Assembly: GCA_000158155.1 (NCBI GenBank)
Contig: DS999407.1
Span: forward strand, 315,919 to 379,918
Length of the DNA: 64,000 nt
Source of the DNA: a gamma proteobacterium NOR5-3
GTDB taxonomy: Bacteria; Pseudomonadota; Gammaproteobacteria; Pseudomonadales; Halieaceae
Reading direction: 5' to 3'
In this document: piece after piece, positions 1-8,931 of the stretch
Layout: every line of letters starts with the position of its first letter
Position numbering within the stretch: position 1 is the stretch's first letter
Notes under the pieces: generated by a model
What the model was told of the DNA's origin: nothing
The model's input: the letters and a program-made list of their open reading frames with translations, nothing else
Databases searched by the model: none
Position numbers and translations under genes: made by a program

Positions 1-2407
1 TGCCGGCCAGCGGGTCACCATCGGCATCCAGATAGACACCTGTCAGAATGGTGGCGACGGTCTGACCCAGTGGGTCCGCCGTATCCTCATCAACCGGGGC
101 AAGCGTGGCGTCACCACTGAACTCCGGACGATCGGCCACCGGCGAAATTGTTACCGCGATGGTATCGCTGGCGGTTTTGTTGCCGCTGTTAGCGACATCA
201 AAAAGATCATCGACCGTAACCGTGATCGTTTCACTACCGGTATTATTTGGCGCCGCCTGGTAGCTCAAACCTGTGAGTGCGCTGTTAATATTGCTAATTG
301 AGCCCTGCACAGAAACCGTGCTGCCGCCGTTCGCCGTAGCGCCCACAAGCGCCAGCCCGCTTAAATTCGCTATGCTGATACTGCCGCCTGCCGACGCACC
401 GATAGTCACTTGGACGTCATCGCCACCCGCATCCAGGTCGCTCACGCTGATACCCGCAATCGCAAGAGGCGTGTCTTCCACCGCCGCCTGCGCTCCCGGC
501 ACGTTAACGGCCGGGGGTTCGTTAAACGTTTCTACGGTTATTGTTGCGACACTTACGTTGCTAAGCTCGCCCGCAGCATCAGTTGCGGTGAAGCTAAACG
601 TTACGTCGCCGGTAAAGTTCTCGACCGGAACAAAGCGAAGACTTGCCGCTTGCGAGAGCGTCAAAGTAGAGCCTGCGACAACTGCCGTGCCATCGGCAAT
701 TTGCAGCTCCCCGCCATTGGCAGCGGGTAAAACGGTCACGCTATAGCTAACAATCCCGGCGTCCGTTGCGTTATCTGTGCCGCCATCCACATCGACGGTA
801 TTTTGCGTCAGATCGATAGCGCTGAGGGTCGTGTTTTTGACCACGCTTAGATCAAACACAGACGTCGTAGGCGCGTCGTTCAGTGCATTGACGCTGGTGG
901 ATAAAAACCGACCTACTGCAGACACATCGGCACCAGCCAGATCCCCGGAACGGATGCTGCCCACCTCGCTGAATTCCTTGTCCGTACTGCTATCGATGGC
1001 GCGAACCGTGAGCTCGCCAGGCGTTCCATTAAAGTTCTCGGCCGGCTTGAAGCGCAGCACCGTGGCACTATTCAGATACAGTGCCGATCCGGAGCTGACA
1101 GCCCCAATCGCCGTCCAGGTAGTACCGCTATCCAGCGAGTACTCCCATACACCTTCGCCCGCAACGCTGGCATCACCACTGATTGCAATGCCTTCGAGAG
1201 ACTCCCCATCCACATCGGAAAACAGCCCGGCAAACAGGGCAGAAACCGACGCCCCCGCCGGATCGGAAGTATCCTCATCGATAGCGGGCAGCGATGCATT
1301 CCCGCTCAGAACAGGCGCATCAGCCTCCGGTGTCACCTGAATAACAATAGTGAATACCGTCTCCCAGTCGGCATTGTCGGCGCTGTTTTCCGTTACATCT
1401 TGATCAAGACGCACGACAATCTGTGCATCCTCGTTGGAGTCCGCAGCGGGGGTGTAAACAAAGCCATTCAGATAGGTAGTGAGGTCCTCTGCCGACCCAC
1501 TGGTCCGGAAGCTAGCGCCAGAGCCAGAATCCAGCGACAGACCTCCGTTTTCCAGGGTGCCGGACCCCAGTGCAAACACCACGTCGATCCCATAAGTTGT
1601 GTCGCCGGTAATAACAAATGTCTCAGCACCTGCTAACTCACTCAGGCTTTGGGATGCGTCCTCGGGAATCTGTACCGTGGCGGGCCCACTCACCACCGCC
1701 TCGGCTAACAGGCCATCGAAAGACTCCACGGCGCCTTCAAAGACGCTCTGCGTCTCGATACCACCGCGGGTATATTCAAGCTCCCAATCACCGCCCTGCT
1801 CAGGGTTGCCCGTCGCATCTGTCGAGGCCGCGACATCTGCCGACGACAATGCCGCCAGCTGATCCACAAACAGCTGACCATCGGTCGTACCCACATAGCA
1901 ACCATAGAGCAGCACATCACCTTGCTCATCCAGACTTTGCTCTATCATCGAAAGCAGCGCCTGATTGTCTCCAAGGGTAGCCGCCGATAGTACGGTGGTA
2001 CCGATACGCTGCACGCCATCACTGCCGTGGCCAATAATATGCAGCGCATCAAGTTCATCACGACCACTCAGCGCATCGAGAATCGCCGCCGCGCCGTCAG
2101 CACCCGGGGCGACTACGACGACATCAAAGCCCTCGGGTATCTGCCCCAGCAATGCCTCGACGTTTTCGATAGCGCCATCGACTACCACTAGCTCGCTGCG
2201 GGATTCGTCACCCGTGGGCGCAACCCCCAGAGGCGTTGCATCAGCGGCGGTATCCGCCGCGTTTTGTGAATGATCATCCGCAGGAAGCAACTCGGCTGCA
2301 TCGGCTGTGGTTTCGGCAACCGCGCCATCAAACATCAGGCGCTGTTCCAAACGCTCAAGGCGCGGGCCACGGCGACGTAAACGACGATTATTCACAGATT
2401 CATTCAT
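1..2407 (-). CDS. Giant LEPR-XLL / DUF4347 repeat adhesin, N-terminal part
   Basis: Open for 802 codons and leaves the window at its left edge, so the C-terminus is unseen. Residues 18-30 hold LEQRLMFDGA, a form of the LEPR-XLL motif found at the N-terminus of giant exported repeat proteins. Residues of about 70-220 fit a DUF4347 domain: an ELVVVDGAIENVE start, the HIIGHGSDG stretch, and LLYGCYVG. After that come Ig/cadherin-like repeats with recurring DEDT, DVDG and DADGD acidic motifs that probably bind calcium, and FxPxENF turns. No classical signal peptide is visible, which suits type I secretion. The start codon overlaps the stop of the adaptor gene (ATGA), so the two are translationally coupled in a TolC-adaptor-adhesin operon. 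It is probably a surface adhesin. The substrate role is inferred. Confidence 0.85.
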   Translation of the reverse strand, partial: MNESVNNRRLRRRGPRLERLEQRLMFDGAVAETTADAAELLPADDHSQNAADTAADATPLGVAPTGDESRSELVVVDGAIENVEALLGQIPEGFDVVVVAPGADGAAAILDALSGRDELDALHIIGHGSDGVQRIGTTVLSAATLGDNQALLSMIEQSLDEQGDVLLYGCYVGTTDGQLFVDQLAALSSADVAASTDATGNPEQGGDWELEYTRGGIETQSVFEGAVESFDGLLAEAVVSGPATVQIPEDASQSLSELAGAETFVITGDTTYGIDVVFALGSGTLENGGLSLDSGSGASFRTSGSAEDLTTYLNGFVYTPAADSNEDAQIVVRLDQDVTENSADNADWETVFTIVIQVTPEADAPVLSGNASLPAIDEDTSDPAGASVSALFAGLFSDVDGESLEGIAISGDASVAGEGVWEYSLDSGTTWTAIGAVSSGSALYLNSATVLRFKPAENFNGTPGELTVRAIDSSTDKEFSEVGSIRSGDLAGADVSAVGRFLSTSVNALNDAPTTSVFDLSVVKNTTLSAIDLTQNTVDVDGGTDNATDAGIVSYSVTVLPAANGGELQIADGTAVVAGSTLTLSQAASLRFVPVENFTGDVTFSFTATDAAGELSNVSVATITVETFNEPPAVNVPGAQAAVEDTPLAIAGISVSDLDAGGDDVQVTIGASAGGSISIANLSGLALVGATANGGSTVSVQGSISNINSALTGLSYQAAPNNTGSETITVTVDDLFDVANSGNKTASDTIAVTISPVADRPEFSGDATLAPVDEDTADPLGQTVATILTGVYLDADGDPLAG

Positions 2408-3204
2408 TGTTCTTTACCTCTCTTGAGCGCTGAGCGCTCTGGCGGGTTTAGCACCCGTATAACACCGGTCATTCCGGCAATAATGTCTTGCGGCAGACTA
2501 ATGGGGTCGGCAATTGCCTTGACAGATTGACTGACTGGATCAGCGCGCGCAGACGTTGCCCGCAGCACCAGCGGCACTGTGCGACCCAGCTCTTCTACGA
2601 CGATTTCCAGCTTGGTTTGTCTGTCAATCCAGCTAAGCCAGGCAGTGGGCGCAATAAACTCCACCTGCAAAGCCACGGGGTCGTGAATAGCAATTACTGC
2701 CTGTCCCGGCTGCACATACTCAAGAGGCCGCACAAACCACTCACCGGCAATACCATCCCAGGGGGCAAGAACCTCGCATTTGCCCAAGGTTACATGCAGA
2801 TATTTTGTGTCGGCAGCCGCAGCAGCCAACTGAGCCTCGGTGGCAGCCAGCTCGACAGCGCCCACGGCACCCAGACCAGCGAGCTCCAGGTTGCCCTCAT
2901 GCGCCGCCCGGGCCCCCGCAAGCTCTGCAAGCGCACGCTCCCGCTGCGCCCGCTGCGACGCACAGTCCAGACTGAACAGCACGGCGCCTTTGCGAAAAGC
3001 TTCGCCCTCACGAAAGCCGATGGACTCGACCCGCGCCGGGAGTTCGGCAGACAGCGTCGCAAAACGCGTCGGCACAAACTGCGCTAACAAGCGATCCTCC
3101 TGCAGGCCCGGCGCGGCCGCAACAGCGCTCAGGGGAAGAAGCATGCTTAGGAGCCATGCCAGACGCACACCATACGCTCCCAAGCGCCTGCATTTTTCCG
3201 ACAT
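2404..3204 (-). CDS. HlyD/RND-type periplasmic adaptor protein
   Basis: A 266-residue membrane-fusion (periplasmic adaptor) protein. It has an N-terminal signal sequence with a hydrophobic core at about residues 14-30 ending in AVAAAP. A biotinyl-lipoyl-like half (RVESIGFREGEAFRKGAVLF), a short Ala-rich helical hairpin (about residues 65-110) and a beta-barrel part follow. At 266 residues it is short for the family (usually 330-450), mainly because the hairpin is small. It would bridge an inner-membrane pump to the TolC-like protein encoded 3 bases upstream. Its stop overlaps the adhesin start. No pump gene lies in this operon, so the inner-membrane partner must be elsewhere. Confidence 0.85.
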   Translation of the reverse strand: MSEKCRRLGAYGVRLAWLLSMLLPLSAVAAAPGLQEDRLLAQFVPTRFATLSAELPARVESIGFREGEAFRKGAVLFSLDCASQRAQRERALAELAGARAAHEGNLELAGLGAVGAVELAATEAQLAAAAADTKYLHVTLGKCEVLAPWDGIAGEWFVRPLEYVQPGQAVIAIHDPVALQVEFIAPTAWLSWIDRQTKLEIVVEELGRTVPLVLRATSARADPVSQSVKAIADPISLPQDIIAGMTGVIRVLNPPERSALKRGKEQ

Positions 3205-3207
3205 ACC

Positions 3208-4803
3208 TTAAATGCCTGGCGCACGTACCGAGGAAAAGTCGCGAGCCAGCTCACGTCGCATGATGTCGGTAAGTGCGGGCATGCTTAGCTGATCCAAGGA
3301 GGCCAGCTCCGGCTCCAAACCCAGTGTGGCCTGCAGCTGACTGGCGGCCTCCTCGACCCGCGCAATCGCCTGGTAGCGCCGTACCTCACTCAAAATTGAG
3401 ACTGCATTAGCGGCGACGCGGTCCAGCTCGCTACCGGTCCCGGACTGGGACTCATTGGACGACAGCTCCATGAGCTGCATATCAATATCGGCGATTTGCT
3501 CTGCGCGCTCAAACTGCCGCAGCACACTACGATAGTAGTTACGCCCAAGGTGCACTTGGGTTAGCACGGCAACCTGTAGCGCCATACGCCGGGTTTCTGC
3601 AACGCGCTCGGCGGCCTTGGCAGCACGCTGCTGTTTGGGAATCGCCAGCAAGTTAAGCAAGTTATAGGTAACGCGTAGCCCACCCTGACGCCAGCTTTCG
3701 TAGATGAGAAAGTCATCGTCATCGTAGTAACTGCCGTAGTCCAGCGAGACCCCCGGCAACATCTGCACCAGACTTTTGCGCGTCTGCAGCGCCGTAATCC
3801 GCACGTTGTAGTGCTCTTCGCGCAGCGACGCATTATTCGCAAGGGCGACTTCTTCCATGGTTAGCACATCGAGCTCTAACAAGGATGCATTGTTTCGATC
3901 AGGCTCTATCAGGGAGAGTACTTGTCCCGGCTCGGCTCCAATGAGACTGGCAAGCTCGACACGCGACGCAGAGAGCTCGCGCTGGACGCTCTCCAGCAGA
4001 CGCAGGTTTTCCAAAAGGTTGCGCTGGTATCGCAGCGCAGAAGACGGCTGCCGAATGCGCTGTTTGAGCATCGAGCGGCTTTTTGCCAGCGCACGCTCCG
4101 CCTCATCCAGGTTGTCACGTACAGCTGCGTCAAGCTTGTCTGCCGCCACAGCCCGCCAGAACGCTGAGCGGGTCCGCTGTATGAGTTCATGCATGGCCTG
4201 TCGCCGACGCTCTCCAGCGACCAGCAAGCGATCGGCATTTTGCTTGGCACCGTAATAGCTGACCCCGAAATCAAGAAGGTTCCAGGTCAGCCCCAGATCT
4301 GCGGTTACATGCTCGGGTTCGGACGTGATAAAAGGATTGGACAGTGAGGGTAGGCCGGTGACGGAATCTACCGCCCGACGAATGTTCTCCCGATCCCGAC
4401 CACTGTAGCCAACGCCCGCCATAACCTGCGGCAACATATCCATTTTTGACAGATCGAACTGCGCCGATGCGAGAGACTCCTCCAGAAGCCTCGTACGGTG
4501 ATTCAGGTTGTATTTAAGCGCCCTGGCTATCGCTTCCGAAAGACTCAAAGGACCCGAGACCGGTGCAGCGATTGCGGCAATGTTCGCTTTATCAGTCTCG
4601 ATAGCGGCCCGAAGCGCTTCGTCACTGATCGGCGTGGGAGCCACGTTGCAGCCCGAGACCAGCAACGTCAGTACGATCGTCATGACGGACCACAGCACTG
4701 AGACAGGTTGCCTGGCAAGATTGTGGGGCAGTTTGCGGGTAAAACTGCCACGACCAAGAACCAACCATGACTTCAGGGTCACGCGAGCGGAATTATAAGC
4801 CAC
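3208..4803 (-). CDS. TolC-family outer-membrane efflux/secretion lipoprotein
   Basis: A 531-residue outer-membrane factor with the two Ala/Leu-rich coiled-coil halves typical of TolC proteins (heptad-like helices at about residues 150-300 and 360-500). A lipobox-like LLVSGC at about residues 48-53 would make it an N-acylated lipoprotein, as in OprM-like members. The longest reading frame starts with GTG at 4803. An internal ATG at residue 42 (just before TIVLTLLVSGC) leaves almost no charged n-region, so the longer start is preferred but not certain. It is the first gene of the TolC-adaptor-adhesin operon. It probably forms the outer-membrane duct for export of the giant adhesin. Confidence 0.85.
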   Translation of the reverse strand: MAYNSARVTLKSWLVLGRGSFTRKLPHNLARQPVSVLWSVMTIVLTLLVSGCNVAPTPISDEALRAAIETDKANIAAIAAPVSGPLSLSEAIARALKYNLNHRTRLLEESLASAQFDLSKMDMLPQVMAGVGYSGRDRENIRRAVDSVTGLPSLSNPFITSEPEHVTADLGLTWNLLDFGVSYYGAKQNADRLLVAGERRRQAMHELIQRTRSAFWRAVAADKLDAAVRDNLDEAERALAKSRSMLKQRIRQPSSALRYQRNLLENLRLLESVQRELSASRVELASLIGAEPGQVLSLIEPDRNNASLLELDVLTMEEVALANNASLREEHYNVRITALQTRKSLVQMLPGVSLDYGSYYDDDDFLIYESWRQGGLRVTYNLLNLLAIPKQQRAAKAAERVAETRRMALQVAVLTQVHLGRNYYRSVLRQFERAEQIADIDMQLMELSSNESQSGTGSELDRVAANAVSILSEVRRYQAIARVEEAASQLQATLGLEPELASLDQLSMPALTDIMRRELARDFSSVRAPGI

Positions 4804-5089
4804 TGATTTTCCTTATTTTTGTACCGACAAAGGGAGCGCGGAAGTGTGAGTTAATTAAGATATGTCACTTTTATACCGACTACCACGGGCCAGTTCTCAA
4901 ACTTTGACGCGGGTCAAGAAAAGCGGCGGACTTAACCGGTATAAAAGCAGCCGGGCTGTCGACTTTTCAGCTGAACCCTGCGCCCGATTTCAAACCGTCA
5001 CGGATATGATGTATCTCGATCATTTACGACGTTCATGAAACCAACGCGCGTTGCCATCCTGTAAAGCCTCCTCAGCACAGGCATGGCTC
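4804..5089. other. Divergent intergenic region
   Basis: About 290 bases separate the minus-strand secretion/adhesin operon from the plus-strand lamin-tail-domain gene. The stretch at 4835-4880 is AT-rich and probably carries the secretion-operon promoter. I see no strong hairpin or operator. No gene is supported here. Confidence 0.4.
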
Positions 5090-5788
5090 ATGGCAAAGAC
5101 ACGCGATGTACAACAAGCAAACTCGTTATCAGAGCAATCCACACATCGACTAAGCGCACTGCGGCGGTTACCACTGGCCATTGCCAGGGCTGTAGCTCTG
5201 GCAGCATTGAGCTCCTCCGCGCTGAGCGCTCCGATTCTCACTGAAATACATTACAACGGCATCGCCAGCGGCGCCGACCCGGATGAGTTCATCGAACTGA
5301 GCAACGCCGACAGTCGCGCTCTGGATCTGGCGGGCTGGCGATTTACCCGGGGCATATCCTACTTTTTTGAAACAGGAGTTACGCTCGCCCCCGCGACTTC
5401 GCTGGTGCTGGCCCGGGATCCCGGGGCTTTTCTCGGTGTGTTCTCGGATTTTGCCGGGGAGATTTATGACTTTTCCGGCGCGCTGTCTAACAGTGGCGAG
5501 ACACTCACGCTGACAAACTCGAATGGTATTGAGGCTTGGTCAGTAACTTACGACGACAGAGGCGCCTGGCCCCAACAAGCCGACGGACTGGGTAGCTCTC
5601 TACAATTAATCCTCGGTAGCCAAGACGCAAGCCAAGCCGGCAATTGGACGGCAGGCCCTCCCACACCCGGTCGTTGGGGGCCTCTGGTAGTAACACCGAC
5701 TCGGGTATCCGTTCCGGCCAGCATCGCACTCGTCGCTGTCGGCTTGCTCGCGCTGGGAAGACATCAACAGAACACGACTACCGCTTAA
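5090..5788 (+). CDS. Secreted lamin-tail-domain protein with PEP-CTERM-like C-terminus
   Basis: About 232 residues from the ATG at 5090; a TTG 39 bases upstream would add 13 residues. A basic n-region (LRRLPLAIARAV) and an Ala/Leu core ending at ALSAP make a signal peptide. Residues of about 50-180 fit a lamin-tail (LTD) fold: the PILTEIHYNG start, DEFIELSN, LDLAGWRF and SNSGETLTLTN are characteristic. The C-terminus has VPASIALVAVGLLALG followed by a short polar tail. This resembles a PEP-CTERM sorting signal, but the canonical VPEP proline-glutamate pair is missing and the tail lacks an Arg/Lys cluster (only R and H). It is probably a cell-surface or extracellular protein. Its ligand cannot be told from sequence. 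Confidence 0.75.
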   Translation: MAKTRDVQQANSLSEQSTHRLSALRRLPLAIARAVALAALSSSALSAPILTEIHYNGIASGADPDEFIELSNADSRALDLAGWRFTRGISYFFETGVTLAPATSLVLARDPGAFLGVFSDFAGEIYDFSGALSNSGETLTLTNSNGIEAWSVTYDDRGAWPQQADGLGSSLQLILGSQDASQAGNWTAGPPTPGRWGPLVVTPTRVSVPASIALVAVGLLALGRHQQNTTTA

Positions 5789-5946
5789 TAGCTGACCATA
5801 AAATTTCTGCACACACTGTGATTTTTCTGAAAATGTGAAGCCCACCCTTTCTTTGCGTCGCGGCAGCCCTCAGACTCAGCGTCATAAGTGTGGGACTGAC
5901 GGTCAGATCCCACTCGATGAGATCCGCCTTTTAAGGGCCGCCATAG

Positions 5947-7155
5947 ATGTCCGACTTTTTCATCGCACGACAAGCTATTTTTGATCACAACGTGAAGCTA
6001 TTCGCCTACGAACTGCTTTTTCGTGACTCTGATACCGGCGCGGCACCAAAAGACCTGGACGATGACGTTGCCACAGCCCAGGTATTGAGTATCAGTGAAG
6101 AGGTCGGGCTGACACAGCTAGTGGGTGACCGTCCTGCCTTTATTAATCTTCCGCACCGGTTTCTGGTAGAGCCAGAACTTCTGCCCTTTGAACCGGATAA
6201 TGTCGTGCTCGAGGTGCTTGAGCACGTTGATATTGACGACCAGGTGATCCAGGGTATGGCTGCACTCGGCGAACGCGGCTACACCCTGGCATTAGATGAT
6301 TTTGTCTACGATGCACGATTCGACACTGCACTCAAGCACGTGGCCATCGTAAAGCTGGAAATTCCTGGGATCGCGCCCGAGAACTGGAGTTCAGAAATCT
6401 CCCGCCTAAAAGATCTCGGCGTAAAGGTCCTGGCAGAAAAAGTAGAGACCAACGAAGAGTTTGAAACGCTAAAAGCCCTGGGCTGCGATTATTTCCAAGG
6501 CTATTTCTTTGCCAAGCCAAAAGTCGTCACCGGAAAGCGTCTCGCCCCAAACAAGCTGGCCGTGATCCAGCTTCTATCCAAGGTCAACAATCCAGAAACC
6601 GATATCGAGTCTCTCAGTGAGCTCGTGAGTCGCGACGTCGCCATATCTGTGCGCGCCATGAACTACGTCAACTCTGCCGCCGGCGCCCTAAACCGACGCA
6701 TCGAATCCATCCGTGAGGCAGTGGTGTACATCGGCCGGGAAACCATCCGCCGCTGGGTCACGCTTTTGATCATGGCCAGACTCGACGGCAAACCCGGGGA
6801 GCTGGTGACCATGGCTCTGGTACGCGCAAAATTTATGGAGTTGCTCGCTGAAAAAGGCAATCAGGAAGACGCCAATGCGTTTTTTACCGTAGGCCTCTTC
6901 TCCTTGCTGGATGCCTTCATGGATGCGCCACTGGAAGAAGTGATAGAAACCCTGGCCCTGCCCCAGGAGCTTCGCGACGCCCTTTGCCAACACTCGGGCA
7001 GCAAGGGTGAGTCCCTCGATCTCGCCAAAGCTTTGGAACATGGACGACTGTCGGGTTTCGAACCATTTGCAATACCTGCCCCCACGATTGCGAGGCTCCA
7101 CCAAACAGCGACGCAATGGGCCGACGAGACTCTCGCAGGCATGCATAACGCCTAG
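5947..7155 (+). CDS. EAL and HDOD domain protein (YuxH-like)
   Basis: 402 residues. The N-terminal half is a c-di-GMP phosphodiesterase-type EAL domain: YELLFR at the EAL position, VVLEVLEHV, LALDDFVYD in place of DDFGTG, VKLEI, AEKVET and FQGYFFAKP. The C-terminal half (about residues 200-390) is an HDOD domain. In this architecture the EAL part is often catalytically weak or acts only in binding. The DDF(G) motif is altered here, so a sensing or scaffold role is as likely as hydrolysis. A second HDOD gene follows 90 bases downstream on the same strand. The two may be co-transcribed. Confidence 0.9.
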   Translation: MSDFFIARQAIFDHNVKLFAYELLFRDSDTGAAPKDLDDDVATAQVLSISEEVGLTQLVGDRPAFINLPHRFLVEPELLPFEPDNVVLEVLEHVDIDDQVIQGMAALGERGYTLALDDFVYDARFDTALKHVAIVKLEIPGIAPENWSSEISRLKDLGVKVLAEKVETNEEFETLKALGCDYFQGYFFAKPKVVTGKRLAPNKLAVIQLLSKVNNPETDIESLSELVSRDVAISVRAMNYVNSAAGALNRRIESIREAVVYIGRETIRRWVTLLIMARLDGKPGELVTMALVRAKFMELLAEKGNQEDANAFFTVGLFSLLDAFMDAPLEEVIETLALPQELRDALCQHSGSKGESLDLAKALEHGRLSGFEPFAIPAPTIARLHQTATQWADETLAGMHNA

Positions 7156-7245
7156 GTCTGGCAAAATCGCCGTATTGTTGCAACTGCTGCTAGAATAAAG
7201 TCCGATTTTAGAATCCTAGATCAAATAACTCCTCGGTCGTTAATA

Positions 7246-8088
7246 ATGAGCAGCCCCGCATTTGAATTTGTACGCCAGCTGGGTACGGAACTGGCAGCCG
7301 GCGAGTTTGATCTGCCGCCTTTTCCTGACACTGCCATGCGCGTACAACGATGTGTTGCCGATCCTGACTCAGACATTAACTCTCTGGGTGTGATAATCGC
7401 AGGCGAGCCGGCTCTGGCGGCCAGACTGATGCGCATGGCCAACTCGGCGATGATGCGCCGCGGCCCCATGGAAGTCACCGACATCAATACGGCTATTTCC
7501 CGCGTCGGCATGGATATGGTGCAAAACGCTGCGGTTTCCTTCGCGGCGCGTGAGGCTTTCACTTTCCCCAAGGGCAGTCCGTTTATTGACGACCTGAACA
7601 AGCTGCGACTGCATAGCGGTAAAGTAGCTTCTATAAGCTACGTTCTGGCAAAAAACAGCCGCTTTGCCGGCAAGCCCGATGAGGCCATGCTCGCCGGGCT
7701 GCTTCACGCGGTAGGCAAGTTTTACATACTCACCAAAGCGGCGGATCACCCAGCGCTTTTCACGGACCGAGAGGCGGTAGACAACCTGCTCGCGCAGTGG
7801 CATTGCGGCGTAGCCCGGGCGATTGTCGAATCCTGGGAATTCCCGGAATCCATCGCTATAGGCATTGATGAGCAAGAGCTTAAGGAGCGCGATCGAATCG
7901 GCTCAGCAAATGTCAGCGACATTTTGTTTATCGCCAACGTCCTGGCCAGAGCCGGCATCAAAGTCGCGAGTGAGCTTGGGGACCTGGACGCACTAGCCCG
8001 GTTGCGCATGAACGCGGAAAAACTGGCTCAGGTTCTTGAGGAACGCGAGGAAGACATTCAGGAGATGGTCGAAGCACTGAGCGGCTAA
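7246..8088 (+). CDS. HDOD domain protein
   Basis: 280 residues. An HDOD domain covers about residues 15-215: LPPFPDTAMRVQR, the DINSLGVIIAGEPALAARLMRMANSA helix pair, INTAISRVGM and LLHAVGKFY, where a catalytic HD pair would be in a true HD-GYP protein. No second enzymatic domain is present. The Glu-rich C-terminus is probably a coiled coil. It probably acts as a signalling scaffold together with the EAL-HDOD protein just upstream. Confidence 0.88.
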   Translation: MSSPAFEFVRQLGTELAAGEFDLPPFPDTAMRVQRCVADPDSDINSLGVIIAGEPALAARLMRMANSAMMRRGPMEVTDINTAISRVGMDMVQNAAVSFAAREAFTFPKGSPFIDDLNKLRLHSGKVASISYVLAKNSRFAGKPDEAMLAGLLHAVGKFYILTKAADHPALFTDREAVDNLLAQWHCGVARAIVESWEFPESIAIGIDEQELKERDRIGSANVSDILFIANVLARAGIKVASELGDLDALARLRMNAEKLAQVLEEREEDIQEMVEALSG

Positions 8089-8160
8089 CTTCGCACTGCT
8101 CTAGCCGCAGGCCCCTGAGGTCTGAGAATTGCGCCGGGCGCCTTATTAGCTGGGGCCCGC

Positions 8161-8931
8161 TCAAAGGGCCTCGCGCAACATAGCCCGGCGCAGGTAGGCA
8201 ATCTGGGTTCCCAGGGACAAATCCTTAGGGCAGACATCTTCGCAGCCGAGCAGGCTCATGCAGCCAAACACCCCATCATCATCCCCAATGAGCTCATAGA
8301 ACGCGGCGTCGTCTCTGTCGTCCCGGGGGTCCAGGCGCAATCTCGCGAGCTTGTTCAGACCCACGGCACCCACAAAGTCATCGCGCATCTGCGCGGTTCC
8401 GCAGGCTGCCACACAGCAACCACATTCAATACAACGATCCAGTTCATAGATTTCCTCGGCGAGGGTAGGCTCCATGGGCTCTTCGACCTCGCAGGGATCG
8501 CGCTCGGTAGCTGCGCCCTCAACCCAGATTTGAAGTCGCTCGCTCATAGAGCGCATCCATCGGCCGGTATCTACCGACAGATCGCCAATCAGTGCAAAAC
8601 CGGGCAGCGGTGCAAGCCGCGTAGGACTTGGCAAACTCGACAGAAGTGTCCGGCAGGCCAGCCCGGGACGACCGTTGATCAGCATCGCGCAGGAACCACA
8701 TATTCCGGCGCGACACACAAAATCAAACTGCAGCGACGGGTCCTGCTGCTCACGAATCTCGGACAGGGCGATAAACAGGGTCATACCCTCACTTAGCTCC
8801 ACCGAGTAGCGCTGCCAGTGCGGCTGCACGGATGAATCCTCTGGATTGCAGCGCAGCACCTCCAGGGTAAACAGCTCCGCCTCAGAGGATGTGCGGTCAC
8901 TGGCCAACAGCGATCCCTGCAACTGATTCAT
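8161..8931 (-). CDS. frdB: Fumarate reductase iron-sulfur subunit
   Basis: 256 residues with all three cluster-binding sets. C73, C78, C81 and C93 hold the [2Fe-2S] cluster (CRAGICGSC motif). CIECGCCVAAC (C167-C177) and CMSLLGCEDVCPKD (C224, C230, C234) hold the [4Fe-4S] and [3Fe-4S] clusters. It transfers electrons between the flavoprotein and the dihaem membrane anchor at the cytoplasmic face of the inner membrane. The start ATG overlaps the frdA stop by four bases. The order frdC-frdA-frdB matches the epsilonproteobacterial (Wolinella/Campylobacter) type, not E. coli frdABCD. Confidence 0.92.
   Translation of the reverse strand: MNQLQGSLLASDRTSSEAELFTLEVLRCNPEDSSVQPHWQRYSVELSEGMTLFIALSEIREQQDPSLQFDFVCRAGICGSCAMLINGRPGLACRTLLSSLPSPTRLAPLPGFALIGDLSVDTGRWMRSMSERLQIWVEGAATERDPCEVEEPMEPTLAEEIYELDRCIECGCCVAACGTAQMRDDFVGAVGLNKLARLRLDPRDDRDDAAFYELIGDDDGVFGCMSLLGCEDVCPKDLSLGTQIAYLRRAMLREAL

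Noticed and set aside
273-2273. Several plus-strand frames of 60-190 codons over the adhesin gene
   Set aside because: They are Ser/Ala/Pro-rich shadows of the repeat-rich minus-strand adhesin frame.
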